64,000 nt of DNA from UBA5429 sp942493315 (GTDB lineage: Bacteria > Bacteroidota > Bacteroidia > Bacteroidales > WCHB1-69), in NCBI GenBank assembly GCA_942493315.1, contig OW818690.1:3162001-3226000 (forward strand), given 5' to 3'. The position numbers were made by a program, and so were the translations under genes. The notes beneath the pieces are model-generated. The model ran no database searches. It saw only the letters and a program-made list of their open reading frames with translations, and had not been told where the DNA came from. Shown here piece after piece: positions 24,926 through 33,821 of this stretch (the first letter of the stretch is position 1; the number at the start of each line of letters is the position of its first letter).

Positions 24926-25354
24926 ATGAACAAACAAATTTTTATCGGTCACGTAGGAAAAGACGCCGAGATTAAAGACATCAAAGGAACGAACTACGCA
25001 TGCTTTGATTTAGCTTCATCCGAAAACAGGAATGGAGAAAAAAGAATCACATGGATCCAAATTCGAAAGAAAGATCCTGAAGGAAAATTAACTCCTTACA
25101 TCAAAAAAGGAACTTGCATTTATGCAGAAGGTATTCCAACTGTATCAGCTTACATTAAAGAAAATGTTGCTTATGCCAATACTACTATTTGGGCAGAAAA
25201 AATTGAGTTTTGCTCCGCTCCTCAACAATCTCAATCTCCGGTTCAGCAACCAGTTGCTGCGAAACCTGCTTCTTCAGATCCATTTGCTATGCCGGCAAAT
25301 AATCAAGTACCAAGCAGTGATCCTTTTGATGTAAATGATGATTTACCTTTTTAA
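24926..25354 (+). CDS. ssb: Single-stranded DNA-binding protein
   Basis: 142 residues. OB fold over about 1-95 (MNKQIFIGHVGKDAEIK, TWIQIRKKD, YIKKGTCIYAEGIPTVSAY), then a Gln/Pro-rich linker and the acidic tip DVNDDLPF that recruits partner proteins. Phage copy, coating single strands in replication and recombination. Confidence 0.92.
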   Translation: MNKQIFIGHVGKDAEIKDIKGTNYACFDLASSENRNGEKRITWIQIRKKDPEGKLTPYIKKGTCIYAEGIPTVSAYIKENVAYANTTIWAEKIEFCSAPQQSQSPVQQPVAAKPASSDPFAMPANNQVPSSDPFDVNDDLPF

Positions 25355-25364
25355 TTAACCTATT

Positions 25365-26417
25365 ATGGCCAGACCTCAAAAAGCAAGACTAGATTATTTT
25401 CCTTTAGATGTTGACATCTTTGAAGATGACAAAGTGGCATTAATCTCAAGTGAATTTGGGGCTATTGGTGAATCAATTCTTATCCGATTATTATGTAAGA
25501 TATATAAAAATGGATATTATTACCGCTGGGGTGGGGATGAGTGTTTGCTCTTTTGTAAATGGGCAGGTGGCATCTTTGTTCAAAATCAGGTAGAGGAAGT
25601 GTTAATGGGGTGTCTCAGACGTTCGATTTTTGACAAACGGGTATTTGAGATGTTCAGTATTTTAACCTCCACAGGTATTCAGAAAAGATATATTCAAGCA
25701 ACCAATGAAAGGAAAGGAATTGAGATAATTCCAGATATTTGGCTTATAGAAACGCCTGCATTTTCAAAAATAACAGTTTTTCCTCCGATTAATGAAATTA
25801 ATCCGCCGAATAACTCAATTATTCGACCGATTAATACGCAAAGTAAAGAAAAGAAAATAAAAGAAAAGGAAAGTAATAATGAGACCGTTATTTCAACACC
25901 AGCAACAACGCCTTTTATTCAATCTTTTCCAAACCGACAATCCGTTGCAGACCTTATTGATCAGTTTAAGACAGAGGAGATGTTTTGTGAAAATTGCATG
26001 CGGGAACTATTTATCAAAGATCAAAGTGAACTATTCACCTACTTTGATAGATTCAAGGCATTTCTTCTGTCAACGGATCAGGCTGTAAAAACACCTAAAG
26101 ACTGCAAAATACACTTCATGAATTGGTGTAGAAAAAATAAATCATTCTCGACACCACAAAGTTCAAACTTCAACAAATATACGACTTATGAAAAAGTGGA
26201 ACAAGCTATTCCACCCATTTTCTATGATAAAGTCAAAAAGTTATATCCGGATAACAATTTCTATTCTGTAAAGCTTTTTGATCAATACATGGAGTATCAT
26301 GGATTCACACCTGAACAAGCCCTCAAACATTTCGAGCGTGCTTATCTTAAAAAAATCCCTTATCCAATACTAATCCTCAAAGTTCAATCAGAAAAGGTAC
26401 TACTATTCAAAAACTAA
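25365..26417 (+). CDS. DUF4373-type replication protein
   Basis: 350 residues. The N-terminal domain (about 8-110: LDYFPLDVDIFEDDKVALISSEFGAIGESILIRLL is the diagnostic region, in pieces) matches DUF4373, a winged-helix domain of phage replisome organisers (Lin1244-like). A charged linker (about 155-190) leads to a C-terminal domain (about 195-350) that probably contacts the helicase encoded 5 bases downstream. Likely function: origin recognition and helicase loading; inferred from family and position. Confidence 0.8.
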   Translation: MARPQKARLDYFPLDVDIFEDDKVALISSEFGAIGESILIRLLCKIYKNGYYYRWGGDECLLFCKWAGGIFVQNQVEEVLMGCLRRSIFDKRVFEMFSILTSTGIQKRYIQATNERKGIEIIPDIWLIETPAFSKITVFPPINEINPPNNSIIRPINTQSKEKKIKEKESNNETVISTPATTPFIQSFPNRQSVADLIDQFKTEEMFCENCMRELFIKDQSELFTYFDRFKAFLLSTDQAVKTPKDCKIHFMNWCRKNKSFSTPQSSNFNKYTTYEKVEQAIPPIFYDKVKKLYPDNNFYSVKLFDQYMEYHGFTPEQALKHFERAYLKKIPYPILILKVQSEKVLLFKN

Positions 26418-26422
26418 TTTCA

Positions 26423-27928
26423 ATGGCCGGAAAAGACTACAATATTTCAACAAATGACTTGGTAACAGGGAGACTAACACCGCAAGCTGTAGAGTTAGAA
26501 ATTGCAGTTCTCGGGGCTTTGATGATCACAACAGATTCAATTTTTGAGATCAAAGATAGATTAAAAAGTGAGCATTTTTACAAAGAGGCACACCAACTCA
26601 TTTATTCAGCAATTTGCTCTCTTTCTGAAAAAAACAAGGCCATTGACCTGTTAACAGTAGTTAACCAACTTAAGTCAACAAAATCACTGGAGTTTGTCGG
26701 TGGACCTGCGTATATAGCAAGTTTAACTCAAAGGGTTGCTTCTGCTGCTCACATTGATTATCATGCTGAGATCATTATAGCATCTTACATCAGACGGCAA
26801 GTAATTAACACATCCTCAAACATAATTAAAAACGCTTATGAAAGTGGTGAAGAGTTAAACAGCCTTCTTGTACTTGTCGAAAATCTATTGGATGATATTT
26901 CAAAGGCAACCTATTCCAATAAAGAAATCCAACACGTTTCATCAGTTTTGGTTGAAGCTGAAAAGGATCTCAATAATAGGATTGATTTACATAAAGTTGG
27001 AAAAATGTCTGGAATAACTACCGGATTTAAAGAACTCGACAAAAAGACAAAAGGTTGGCAGAAAAACAATCTAATAATTGAGGCAGCACGTCCCGGGATG
27101 GGTAAAACGGCCGTGATGCTTAAACATGCTATAAGTGCAGCAAAGTCAGGAGAATCTGTTTGTATTTTCTCAATGGAAATGACAGATACCCGGCTTGTAG
27201 ATAGGCTTCTTATTGGAATGAGCGGAATTAATGCTGATAATTACCGAGAAGGGAATTTGACTGAAAATGATTTGATTTTATTTCAAAAAGCAAAAGAATA
27301 CTTGGCAACACTCCCTATTTATATCGATGACAACCCTGTTTGTACAACAAACTATGTTAGAACAGTTTGTAAAAAATTAAAAGCAAAAGGTAAGTGTAGT
27401 ATGATTTTAGTTGACTATTTGCAGCTTACTGACGTAGAATCCGGCGCCAATAAACAATACAACAGAGAACAGCAAATCACAAAAGTCAGCAGGGATTACA
27501 AAGTTATTGCCAAAGAGATTGATGTTCCATTAATACTTCTTTGCCAATTATCAAGAGCCGTTGAAACCCGAGGATCTAAAAAGCCAATACTTTCAGATCT
27601 TCGAGAATCCGGATCCATTGAGCAAGATGCAGATGTTGTGATATTCTTGTACCGTCCTGAGTACTATGGTGAGGAAGGATATACTTACACTGATGAAAGA
27701 GGGAACTTCTTGTATGGAGAGGGATATTTAGTAATAGCTAAACAAAGAGAAGGACCTCTCTGTGATGTTTCGTTTTCTTATAATCGATCTTTAACACAGT
27801 TGTGGGATTGGTCAGACAGAGACAAACATTTGCCAAATAGTGGGCAAACAATTAAAGTCCCATTACCAGTGAATAATTTATTTGACACTGAAACAAGTAA
27901 AAATAATTTTGATGATTTACCTTATTAA
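26423..27928 (+). CDS. dnaB: Replicative DNA helicase, DnaB family
   Basis: 501 residues. N-terminal domain (about 12-110, AVELEIAVLGALM ... FYKEAHQLIYSAI), RecA-like helicase domain from about 190: Walker A RPGMGKTAVML, FSMEMTDTRLVDRLL, Walker B ILVDYLQL, then LCQLSRAVETRG, LSDLRESGSIEQDADVVIFLYRPEYY with the arginine finger region, and AKQREGP. Complete. It unwinds phage DNA as a hexamer. It ends in FDDLPY, echoing the SSB tip. Confidence 0.95.
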   Translation: MAGKDYNISTNDLVTGRLTPQAVELEIAVLGALMITTDSIFEIKDRLKSEHFYKEAHQLIYSAICSLSEKNKAIDLLTVVNQLKSTKSLEFVGGPAYIASLTQRVASAAHIDYHAEIIIASYIRRQVINTSSNIIKNAYESGEELNSLLVLVENLLDDISKATYSNKEIQHVSSVLVEAEKDLNNRIDLHKVGKMSGITTGFKELDKKTKGWQKNNLIIEAARPGMGKTAVMLKHAISAAKSGESVCIFSMEMTDTRLVDRLLIGMSGINADNYREGNLTENDLILFQKAKEYLATLPIYIDDNPVCTTNYVRTVCKKLKAKGKCSMILVDYLQLTDVESGANKQYNREQQITKVSRDYKVIAKEIDVPLILLCQLSRAVETRGSKKPILSDLRESGSIEQDADVVIFLYRPEYYGEEGYTYTDERGNFLYGEGYLVIAKQREGPLCDVSFSYNRSLTQLWDWSDRDKHLPNSGQTIKVPLPVNNLFDTETSKNNFDDLPY

Positions 27929-27938
27929 ATTTTGAACC

Positions 27939-28151
27939 ATGGAAAGAGAAATTGGAGAAACTTTTGATTTTGAACCAACAATAAAACTTCAGTGCATTGC
28001 AGATAATTCAGTAAGATGCAGTAATTGTCATCTATACAAATCCACAAAAGAGATGTTGTGTAGATTCACATTGAACCGGGATAAAGTTGGACCCTGCAAC
28101 TCATGGAAAAGATACGACAAAACAAATGTAAAGTTTATAAAAATTGACTAA
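27939..28151 (+). CDS. Small cysteine-rich protein, probable zinc binder
   Basis: 70 residues with CSNCHLYKSTKEMLC and a further GPCNSW, giving four spaced Cys suitable for one zinc ion. Follows dnaB by 10 bases. Function unknown. Confidence 0.6.
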   Translation: MEREIGETFDFEPTIKLQCIADNSVRCSNCHLYKSTKEMLCRFTLNRDKVGPCNSWKRYDKTNVKFIKID

Positions 28152-28152
28152 T

Positions 28153-28503
28153 ATGGAACTTGGAAGCATATCTGAATTTATTTCACAACTTATCAATAAT
28201 GACGAAGTGAAAGTTGAAATTACTCTCAAACTTGTAAAGAAAGAACCAGAGATTATTGAACCTGTAATTATAAGACCATTCGTTAAGGAAGGACAAATCA
28301 AAGGGATAAACCGATTGGCAGACTTTTTAGGATGCGCCCCTGCAACTGCACAAAAATTGAAAAATACAAAACAAATACCATTCTACGAAAGAGGAGCAAG
28401 GTTGATTTTCTATGAAGATGAGATCATGGACGCCCTTGCTACATTAGATAAAAAACCTTGTTTCATTAAACCAAAAACCAAAAATCAAAGAAATGGAAAA
28501 TAG
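28153..28503 (+). CDS. DUF3853-like HTH protein
   Basis: 116 residues from the ATG at 28153, one base after the previous stop. The C-terminal half, IKGINRLADFLGCAPATAQKLK followed by IPFYERGARLIFYEDEIMDAL (given here in parts), is the excisionase/MerR-like winged helix of DUF3853, common in Bacteroidota phages and mobile elements. A DNA-binding role, perhaps excision or replication control, is inferred. Confidence 0.7.
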   Translation: MELGSISEFISQLINNDEVKVEITLKLVKKEPEIIEPVIIRPFVKEGQIKGINRLADFLGCAPATAQKLKNTKQIPFYERGARLIFYEDEIMDALATLDKKPCFIKPKTKNQRNGK

Positions 28504-28873
28504 TACCTGCACTCCCGAAAACTTACATTTATACGTTGAGGAGATGAATGTTAAATTAGAACATTTAACAGAAATTATCAAAAAAGTTTTCAATCTTGAA
28601 ATTGAAAACAATTATTTCAAAAACAATCCAATTGTCACTTATTATGATACTTATTCCAGAATGGATAAGAATTGTAGATTGATGGATCTTAAGATCAAAC
28701 ATTGTGATATTCCTGTAAGAGCAATTAATGGATTAGCTTCAATGGATATTCTTACTGTTGGTGAACTAATGAACACCGAAAAGGCAAAGCTCCTGAAGTG
28801 TCGAAACCTCGGGAAAAAGACAATATCAGAAATTGAGGACTTTCTACATTCATATCGAGTTGTTTTGAAATAA
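28493..28873 (+). CDS. Stand-alone RNA polymerase alpha-CTD-like protein
   Basis: 126 residues. The last 50 (PVRAINGLASMDILTVGEL, then LLKCRNLGKKTISEIEDFL) match the helix-hairpin-helix fold of the RNA polymerase alpha subunit C-terminal domain, including the LTVGEL and RNLGKKTxxEI motifs that bind UP-element DNA. The N-terminal 75 residues are helical and unrelated to the alpha NTD, so this is not a polymerase subunit copy. The start overlaps DUF3853 by 11 bases; the stop touches the next gene. It may redirect host polymerase or bind A/T-rich promoter-upstream DNA. Confidence 0.78.
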   Translation: MENSTCTPENLHLYVEEMNVKLEHLTEIIKKVFNLEIENNYFKNNPIVTYYDTYSRMDKNCRLMDLKIKHCDIPVRAINGLASMDILTVGELMNTEKAKLLKCRNLGKKTISEIEDFLHSYRVVLK

Positions 28874-29109
28874 TGGAGATAAAGTCAATATACAGGCACC
28901 TAAATTTCTTCACAAAAGAATGGATTGAAGATGCCTGTTCGATTGTCGAAGAAAAAGGAAATAGATGTGTAATTGAGTTACAAGTATTTTTCAATGATCG
29001 ACCACCATTGACTACCAGGAAAACAGTTCAAAAAAAATCGGTTAAATATTACCAACAATATCCAAAGATAGAAGATGAAAAGTGGAAACAATGGAATTAT
29101 TATGATTAA
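28873..29109 (+). CDS. Small phage protein, unknown
   Basis: 78 residues, basic, no domain recognised. Its start overlaps the stop of the alpha-CTD-like gene by one base, supporting real translation. Confidence 0.55.
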   Translation: MEIKSIYRHLNFFTKEWIEDACSIVEEKGNRCVIELQVFFNDRPPLTTRKTVQKKSVKYYQQYPKIEDEKWKQWNYYD

Positions 29110-29121
29110 AAAACAAAAAAT

Positions 29122-29307
29122 ATGATTGCAATATATTATACAAAAGAAAGATCAAAAATATTTGAATCTGAAATGAAAAATGGAAACGAAGCAATGAGAA
29201 AAGCTTATGAAATTCTTAAAACAACTGATGTAAATCATATAATTCTTGAAATGAGTACTGATGAGTTTCCTATTGAAATAATAAAACATTCTGAAATAAT
29301 TAAATAA
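29122..29307 (+). CDS. Small phage protein, unknown
   Basis: 61 residues, helical (SEMKNGNEAMRKAYEILKT). Its stop overlaps the start of the methyltransferase by one base, as expected for a coupled gene pair. Confidence 0.5.
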   Translation: MIAIYYTKERSKIFESEMKNGNEAMRKAYEILKTTDVNHIILEMSTDEFPIEIIKHSEIIK

Positions 29308-30980
29308 TGGAAATAAAACTACTATACATAGACCTATTTTGTGGAGCAGGAGGAACAAGTACCGGAGTTGAATCAGCAATGATCAATGAAGGCAAGTGTG
29401 CAAAAGTGATTTGTTGTGTTAACCATGACAAAAATGCCATAGCAAGCCACTCTGAAAACCATCCTGATACACTCCACTTTACTGAAGATATTAGAACACT
29501 CAACTTGTCAAAATTAGAAGAGTTCCTTAAGAAATGCAAATTAGAATATCCAAATGCTAAGGTTGTATTATGGGCTTCTTTGGAATGTACAAATTTTTCA
29601 AAAGCGAAAGGCGGACAAGCAAGAGATGCAGACAGTCGAACATTAGCTGAGCATTTATTCCGATACATTCATGCAATAGATCCGGACTTTGTTCAGATTG
29701 AAAATGTAAAGGAATTTATGTCATGGGGCGATATTGATGAAAATGGCAAGCCAATTTCAATGGAAAAAGGAAAATCATATTTGAAGTGGGTTAGTAACAT
29801 TTGTAAGAATGGTTATAAATATGATTTTAGGATCCTTAATTCTGCCGATTATGGTGCATATACAAGTAGAGAAAGATATTTTGGAATCTTCGCTAAAACA
29901 GGACTTCCCATTATTTTCCCAGAGCCTACTCACAAAAAGAAACTCCAATTAGATCTATTTAAGCAATTTGAGAAATGGAAACCGGTTAAGGATGTATTAG
30001 ATTTGGAAGATGAAGGAAGAAGCATTTTTGACCGGAAAAAACCACTTGTTGAGAAAACCTTAGAAAGGATCTATGCAGGGTTAATCAAATTTGTTGCCGG
30101 AGGGAAAAAACAATTTTTGATCAAATATAACTCAATGAACAAAAATGGTAAATACATTGCCCCCGGTATTGACACTCCCTCTCCGGTTGTTACTTGTCAA
30201 AATAGATTGGGAATAGTAAATACTGTTTTTATTACAAAGCCCTTTAATAGTCACCCAGAAAGTAATATCGTTGCAATAACTGATCCAATTTGTGCAATTA
30301 AAACAATTCAATCTCAATCAATAATTTGCTGTAATTATTTGTCATCTTACTACAATTATGGATCAAATGTTTCAATTGATGAACCTGCATTGACTTTGAC
30401 TACTAAAGACAGACTATCAATAGTTAATCCACAGTTTATAGTTAATCAATATAAAAGAGGCGGAAATGGATCAGATTTAACAAACCCAGCTCCTACTATT
30501 TTGGCAAATCCCAAACAAAACTTGGTTACCTGTTGGCTTATGAACACATCATTTAACAATGTCGGTTCCAGTATTGATGAACCCTCGCAAGTGATTACAG
30601 CCAATAGAAAGCATCACTATTTAATGAATCCTCAATTTGGATCTGAAGGAGGAAGTGTAAATGATCCTTGCTTTACCCTTATTGCTCGAATGGACAAAAA
30701 GCCACCTTATCTTTTATCAATGGAAAATGGGGATATCGGAATTGTTGTTTATGAGGATGATTCACCGGCAATGAGAAAAATTAAAGAGTTCATGGTTTTA
30801 TATGGAATCTGTGATATTAAAATGAGAATGCTTAAAATTCAAGAATTAAAAGAGATCATGGGCTTCCCCAAAAACTACGTGCTAATTGGCACCCAAACTG
30901 AGCAAAAAAAATATATCGGAAATGCTGTTGAAGTAACAATGGCTAAAAGACTTTGTGAAGCTTTAGCAAAAGTAATTTAA
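29307..30980 (+). CDS. C5-cytosine DNA methyltransferase with a repeat-built central region
   Basis: 557 residues. Motif I YIDLFCGAGGTSTG (8-20), catalytic motif IV as SLECTNFSKAKGG with Cys94 (Glu replaces the usual Pro), motif VI ENV (132-134), motif VIII SRERYFG, and near the end motif IX/X as KIQELKEIMGFP and YIGNAVEVTMAKRL. Between about 285 and 475 are six degenerate repeats of about 30-37 residues, e.g. SIDEPALTLTTKDRLSIVNP and SIDEPSQVITANRKHHYLMN, in the place of the target-recognition domain. It methylates cytosine in phage DNA, for protection from restriction or as the first step of base hypermodification. Confidence 0.9.
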   Translation: MEIKLLYIDLFCGAGGTSTGVESAMINEGKCAKVICCVNHDKNAIASHSENHPDTLHFTEDIRTLNLSKLEEFLKKCKLEYPNAKVVLWASLECTNFSKAKGGQARDADSRTLAEHLFRYIHAIDPDFVQIENVKEFMSWGDIDENGKPISMEKGKSYLKWVSNICKNGYKYDFRILNSADYGAYTSRERYFGIFAKTGLPIIFPEPTHKKKLQLDLFKQFEKWKPVKDVLDLEDEGRSIFDRKKPLVEKTLERIYAGLIKFVAGGKKQFLIKYNSMNKNGKYIAPGIDTPSPVVTCQNRLGIVNTVFITKPFNSHPESNIVAITDPICAIKTIQSQSIICCNYLSSYYNYGSNVSIDEPALTLTTKDRLSIVNPQFIVNQYKRGGNGSDLTNPAPTILANPKQNLVTCWLMNTSFNNVGSSIDEPSQVITANRKHHYLMNPQFGSEGGSVNDPCFTLIARMDKKPPYLLSMENGDIGIVVYEDDSPAMRKIKEFMVLYGICDIKMRMLKIQELKEIMGFPKNYVLIGTQTEQKKYIGNAVEVTMAKRLCEALAKVI

Positions 30981-30999
30981 TAATTTAAAAAAAATCAAA

Positions 31000-31203
31000 A
31001 TGAAAAAATTTAAAATCGTTCTCCACAACGGAGACATTTACGAAGTAGAAGGAAAATTTATTTGTCCTGGAAATGAAACCACACCATCTGCAATTTTTAT
31101 TGATGATGACCCCTGCAACACAAATATTGTTGCTTTGATTCCAAAAGATGCATTTGTAGTTGTTTTACCTGAATCAATCAAAAATGAAAGCACAAAATTT
31201 TAA
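31000..31203 (+). CDS. Small phage protein, unknown
   Basis: 67 residues with a short beta-like start (KFKIVLHNGDIYEVEGKF) and a C-terminal ALIPKDAFVVVLP. Overlaps the next gene by 20 bases. No family recognised. Confidence 0.6.
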   Translation: MKKFKIVLHNGDIYEVEGKFICPGNETTPSAIFIDDDPCNTNIVALIPKDAFVVVLPESIKNESTKF

Positions 31204-31432
31204 GCAAGCAACCAACGTCCTAGACAAACCCCAAGGGTTAAAAGAGTACGGAAAACTCCCTATCCACTTCCAAAAACCACAATGCGTTTCCAAATGGAAA
31301 GTATCATGGAAAGAAAGATTAAGTATTCTTTTTTTCGGGAATGTTTTTGTTGGAGTATATAGCGATACTCCAGTACAACCACCATTTTGGATCAAAGGAA
31401 AAAGGAATATTTTTAAAAAGAAAAAACAATAA
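31184..31432 (+). CDS. Conserved small phage protein (W..S..ERL.ILFFG type)
   Basis: 82 residues from the ATG at 31184. The core KPQCVSKWKVSWKERLSILF, then FGNVFVGV and QPPFWI, matches a small family I know from many phages in several phyla, always uncharacterised and about this length. Last gene before a promoter gap. Confidence 0.65.
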   Translation: MKAQNFKQATNVLDKPQGLKEYGKLPIHFQKPQCVSKWKVSWKERLSILFFGNVFVGVYSDTPVQPPFWIKGKRNIFKKKKQ

Positions 31433-31465
31433 TTTAGATCAAGTTTTTGCAAAATTTTTATAAAA

Positions 31466-31595
31466 AACTTCTAAAAATACAAGTTAATTTGTTGTAAATC
31501 AAATTCATAAGTGCAAATTTTTTATAAAAAGTTAATAATCAAAGTTAAAAAATTAGTCAAAAAATATTATAATTCATTAATTTACTGTAAGTTAG
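31466..31595 (+). promoter_or_regulatory. Middle promoter 2, three-part type
   Basis: -7 box TAAGTTAG at 31588-31595; core ATTCATTAATTTACTG just upstream; AAAAGTTAATAATCAAAG element with AAGTT at 31529 (59 bases upstream of the box); AACTTCTAAAA element at 31466 (122 bases upstream). The start codon at 31622 follows. The gap 31433-31621 holds nothing else. Confidence 0.7.
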
Positions 31596-31621
31596 AAATA
31601 TTAAACAACAATTCAAACTAT

Positions 31622-31930
31622 ATGATAACCAGTACCATTACAGTCCAAGAATTAAAAGAAAAAGTATTTGAATGTGTATCTACACATTACTTGTTTTTTA
31701 GCAATTCAGAACATTCAAAAGAGATTGTTCGTAAAAGATTTGATGATTTTTCCTTTAGTTGCACTTATGAAGTTTATTACAATTTTACTCCAGCAACCCA
31801 TGATTTTCCTGAAGAAGCTACAATCTTAAATTCATTGATATCCAATTTAGAGATTGATTTCGATGAATTTGAATGTGATGTCGAAGAAGTTGAAAATTTT
31901 GTAAACCTTAAACTTGCTGAGTTATGGTAG
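31622..31930 (+). CDS. Small acidic phage protein, unknown
   Basis: 102 residues from the ATG at 31622; a longer in-frame reading from 31511 would start upstream of the predicted promoter and is rejected. Acidic C-terminus (FDEFECDVEEVENFVNLKL). Overlaps the RadC gene by 7 bases. Confidence 0.6.
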   Translation: MITSTITVQELKEKVFECVSTHYLFFSNSEHSKEIVRKRFDDFSFSCTYEVYYNFTPATHDFPEEATILNSLISNLEIDFDEFECDVEEVENFVNLKLAELW

Positions 31931-32367
31931 TCGGAGAATTAAAAGCAAAATATAAAAGGTACATTGATTTTGAATACCAAAAAGCATTAGACTGTTCAAA
32001 ATCTGTTTTTGATTTTTCAAAACAAATCCCCGAACTTCAAGAAGATATTGAATACAAGGAACAAGTGTATATCTTTATGTTCAATAATGCAAATAAACTA
32101 ATAGGTTTTTCAAAAATTTCTGAAGGTGGGTTATCCGAATCAGTAGTTGATATAAGGATAGTATTACAGCATACTTTGCTTTCTTGCGCTACTGGAATTG
32201 TATTACTTCACAATCATCCCTCAGGAAGTCTTAAACCAAGTTTAAGTGACAAAAATTTAACTCAAAGAGTAAAAAATGCGCTTAATGTTTGTGATTTAGT
32301 ATTAATAGATCATTTGATTATATCCAAAACCAATTACTATTCATTTGCCGATGAAGGCATTTTATAA
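31924..32367 (+). CDS. radC: RadC-like JAB-domain protein
   Basis: 147 residues. The JAMM zinc motif is complete: Glu in ISEGGLSES, then GIVLLHNHPSGSLKPSLSD (HxH, Ser, Asp). The N-terminal helix-hairpin-helix of full RadC is absent, as in most mobile-element copies. The name reflects the family; RadC is not proven to act in repair, and the fold is that of a metalloprotease or isopeptidase. Confidence 0.88.
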   Translation: MVVGELKAKYKRYIDFEYQKALDCSKSVFDFSKQIPELQEDIEYKEQVYIFMFNNANKLIGFSKISEGGLSESVVDIRIVLQHTLLSCATGIVLLHNHPSGSLKPSLSDKNLTQRVKNALNVCDLVLIDHLIISKTNYYSFADEGIL

Positions 32368-32384
32368 CTTTAAAAAACTTAAAA

Positions 32385-32954
32385 ATGTATTTATTTTTTG
32401 ACACGGAGACAACCGGACTCCCTAAAAACTGGAAAGCACCTGAAACTGATAGCGACAACTGGCCACGCTTGGTGCAATTGGCATACATCCAAACCGATGA
32501 AAATGGAACTGTTTTAACTGATGGGAATTTCATCATAAGACCTGAAGGATTTGTAATCCCTGAAGAAGTTTCTAAAATTCATGGGATCACTCATGAAAGA
32601 GCCTTAAAAGAAGGAGTTGAACTGACAACTGTTCTTTTAGATTTTGCTGAATTGATTGAAAAGTCTGATTGTATTGTTGGACACAATGTAGTGTTTGATA
32701 AAAAGATTGTTGGAGCAGAGTTCCATCGTTTTGGGATCTTTTCTTCACTCAAAGAAAAAGAAACAATTTGTACTATGATGAAAAGTACCAATTATTGTGG
32801 AATACTTAGTGAACGTGGATTAAAATGGCCAAAACTCCAGGAACTCCATACAAAACTCTTTGGAGTTGAATTTGATGCAGCACATGACGCTTCTGCCGAT
32901 ATTGCAGCCACTAAAAAATGTTTTTTTGAATTACAAAGAATTGGAGTTATTTAA
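32385..32954 (+). CDS. DnaQ-like 3'-5' exonuclease (DEDDh)
   Basis: 189 residues. ExoI FFDTETTGLP, ExoII GHNVVFDKKI and ExoIII AAHDASADIAAT (His and Asp of DEDDh) are all present, so the nuclease should be active. Stand-alone, without a polymerase domain. It may trim DNA in phage replication or act as a proofreading partner of host polymerase. Confidence 0.9.
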   Translation: MYLFFDTETTGLPKNWKAPETDSDNWPRLVQLAYIQTDENGTVLTDGNFIIRPEGFVIPEEVSKIHGITHERALKEGVELTTVLLDFAELIEKSDCIVGHNVVFDKKIVGAEFHRFGIFSSLKEKETICTMMKSTNYCGILSERGLKWPKLQELHTKLFGVEFDAAHDASADIAATKKCFFELQRIGVI

Positions 32955-32967
32955 AAAGTTGAAAAAA

Positions 32968-33495
32968 ATGAAAAGCGGAAGATTACCAAGAAAACTCAAA
33001 AAGATGCTTATGAATGGCTCTTACTTTAAGAAAGCAAGTCATATAACTAACTACAATTTATTTTCTATACAAGTTAAAGAATACCTGCAATCATTAATTG
33101 GGGAAAAAAGATTCTCTATTCAGATGAAAAAAATTGATTACTCAAAAAAGGAAAATCAAATTGGATGCGGATATTGTGCAAAAGAAAAATCTTGTCCAGA
33201 TATAGACCCAAAAAAAAATAAAGCAAATTCAGGATGTAAAAGTTTTATCCACTTTTCAGACAAGTTTAATGATAGATCAGATTTTATTGAACATGGTAAA
33301 CCAGAATTTGCAGAGAGAACAAAGAAAAGACTTCAACAAATTGCATCCTTAGGAATGGATGAAATTGCACCCGGTCAATTTGGAATTGAAAATGTTATAT
33401 CAGGTTTGTACATTGAGATGGTCTGGAGTTATTCTAACGAACAATTTGATGACTATATGGAATGGGCAGATGGTATTATATTTTTTGAAAAATAA
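32968..33495 (+). CDS. Cysteine-containing phage protein, unknown
   Basis: 175 residues from the ATG at 32968 (MKSGRLPRKLKK); the longer frame begins inside the exonuclease gene. Very basic N-terminus, then CGYCAKEKSCPDIDP and a later SGCKSF, a possible zinc site, then a helical C-terminus. Function unknown. Confidence 0.55.
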   Translation: MKSGRLPRKLKKMLMNGSYFKKASHITNYNLFSIQVKEYLQSLIGEKRFSIQMKKIDYSKKENQIGCGYCAKEKSCPDIDPKKNKANSGCKSFIHFSDKFNDRSDFIEHGKPEFAERTKKRLQQIASLGMDEIAPGQFGIENVISGLYIEMVWSYSNEQFDDYMEWADGIIFFEK

Positions 33496-33529
33496 ACATG
33501 AATAAAAATGTATTAAAAAATTGTGTAAT

Positions 33530-33808
33530 ATGAGAGTAATTGCAATTGAAAGTTTTAAAGATGGTGTATTAAGAATTTATGGTGAAGGAGAATTCATCGG
33601 AGATAAAGTCCCAGATGTATCACCATTTAACCAAGTAAGATTAAAAAATCCCTGTATCAAATTGGATTCAGGAAAATACGTTTGGGGGTTTCAATGTTGG
33701 TGGGGTAATTTAGCCACATTCAGAGAAAATTACAAAGGACACATCAAAGAAGAGATTGTCGTAGATCTTGAAGAAATGTATTTTCCAGTTTTGACGAAAC
33801 AACACTAA
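33530..33808 (+). CDS. Small phage protein, unknown
   Basis: 92 residues from the ATG at 33530. Beta-rich with several tryptophans (KYVWGFQCWWGNLATF). Resembles small uncharacterised proteins of Bacteroidota phages; no function known. Confidence 0.6.
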   Translation: MRVIAIESFKDGVLRIYGEGEFIGDKVPDVSPFNQVRLKNPCIKLDSGKYVWGFQCWWGNLATFRENYKGHIKEEIVVDLEEMYFPVLTKQH

Positions 33809-33821
33809 AAACATCATTAGA

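Noticed and set aside
25122..25334. 70-residue frame inside ssb
   Set aside because: Alternate frame of the SSB linker; low complexity and no independent signals.
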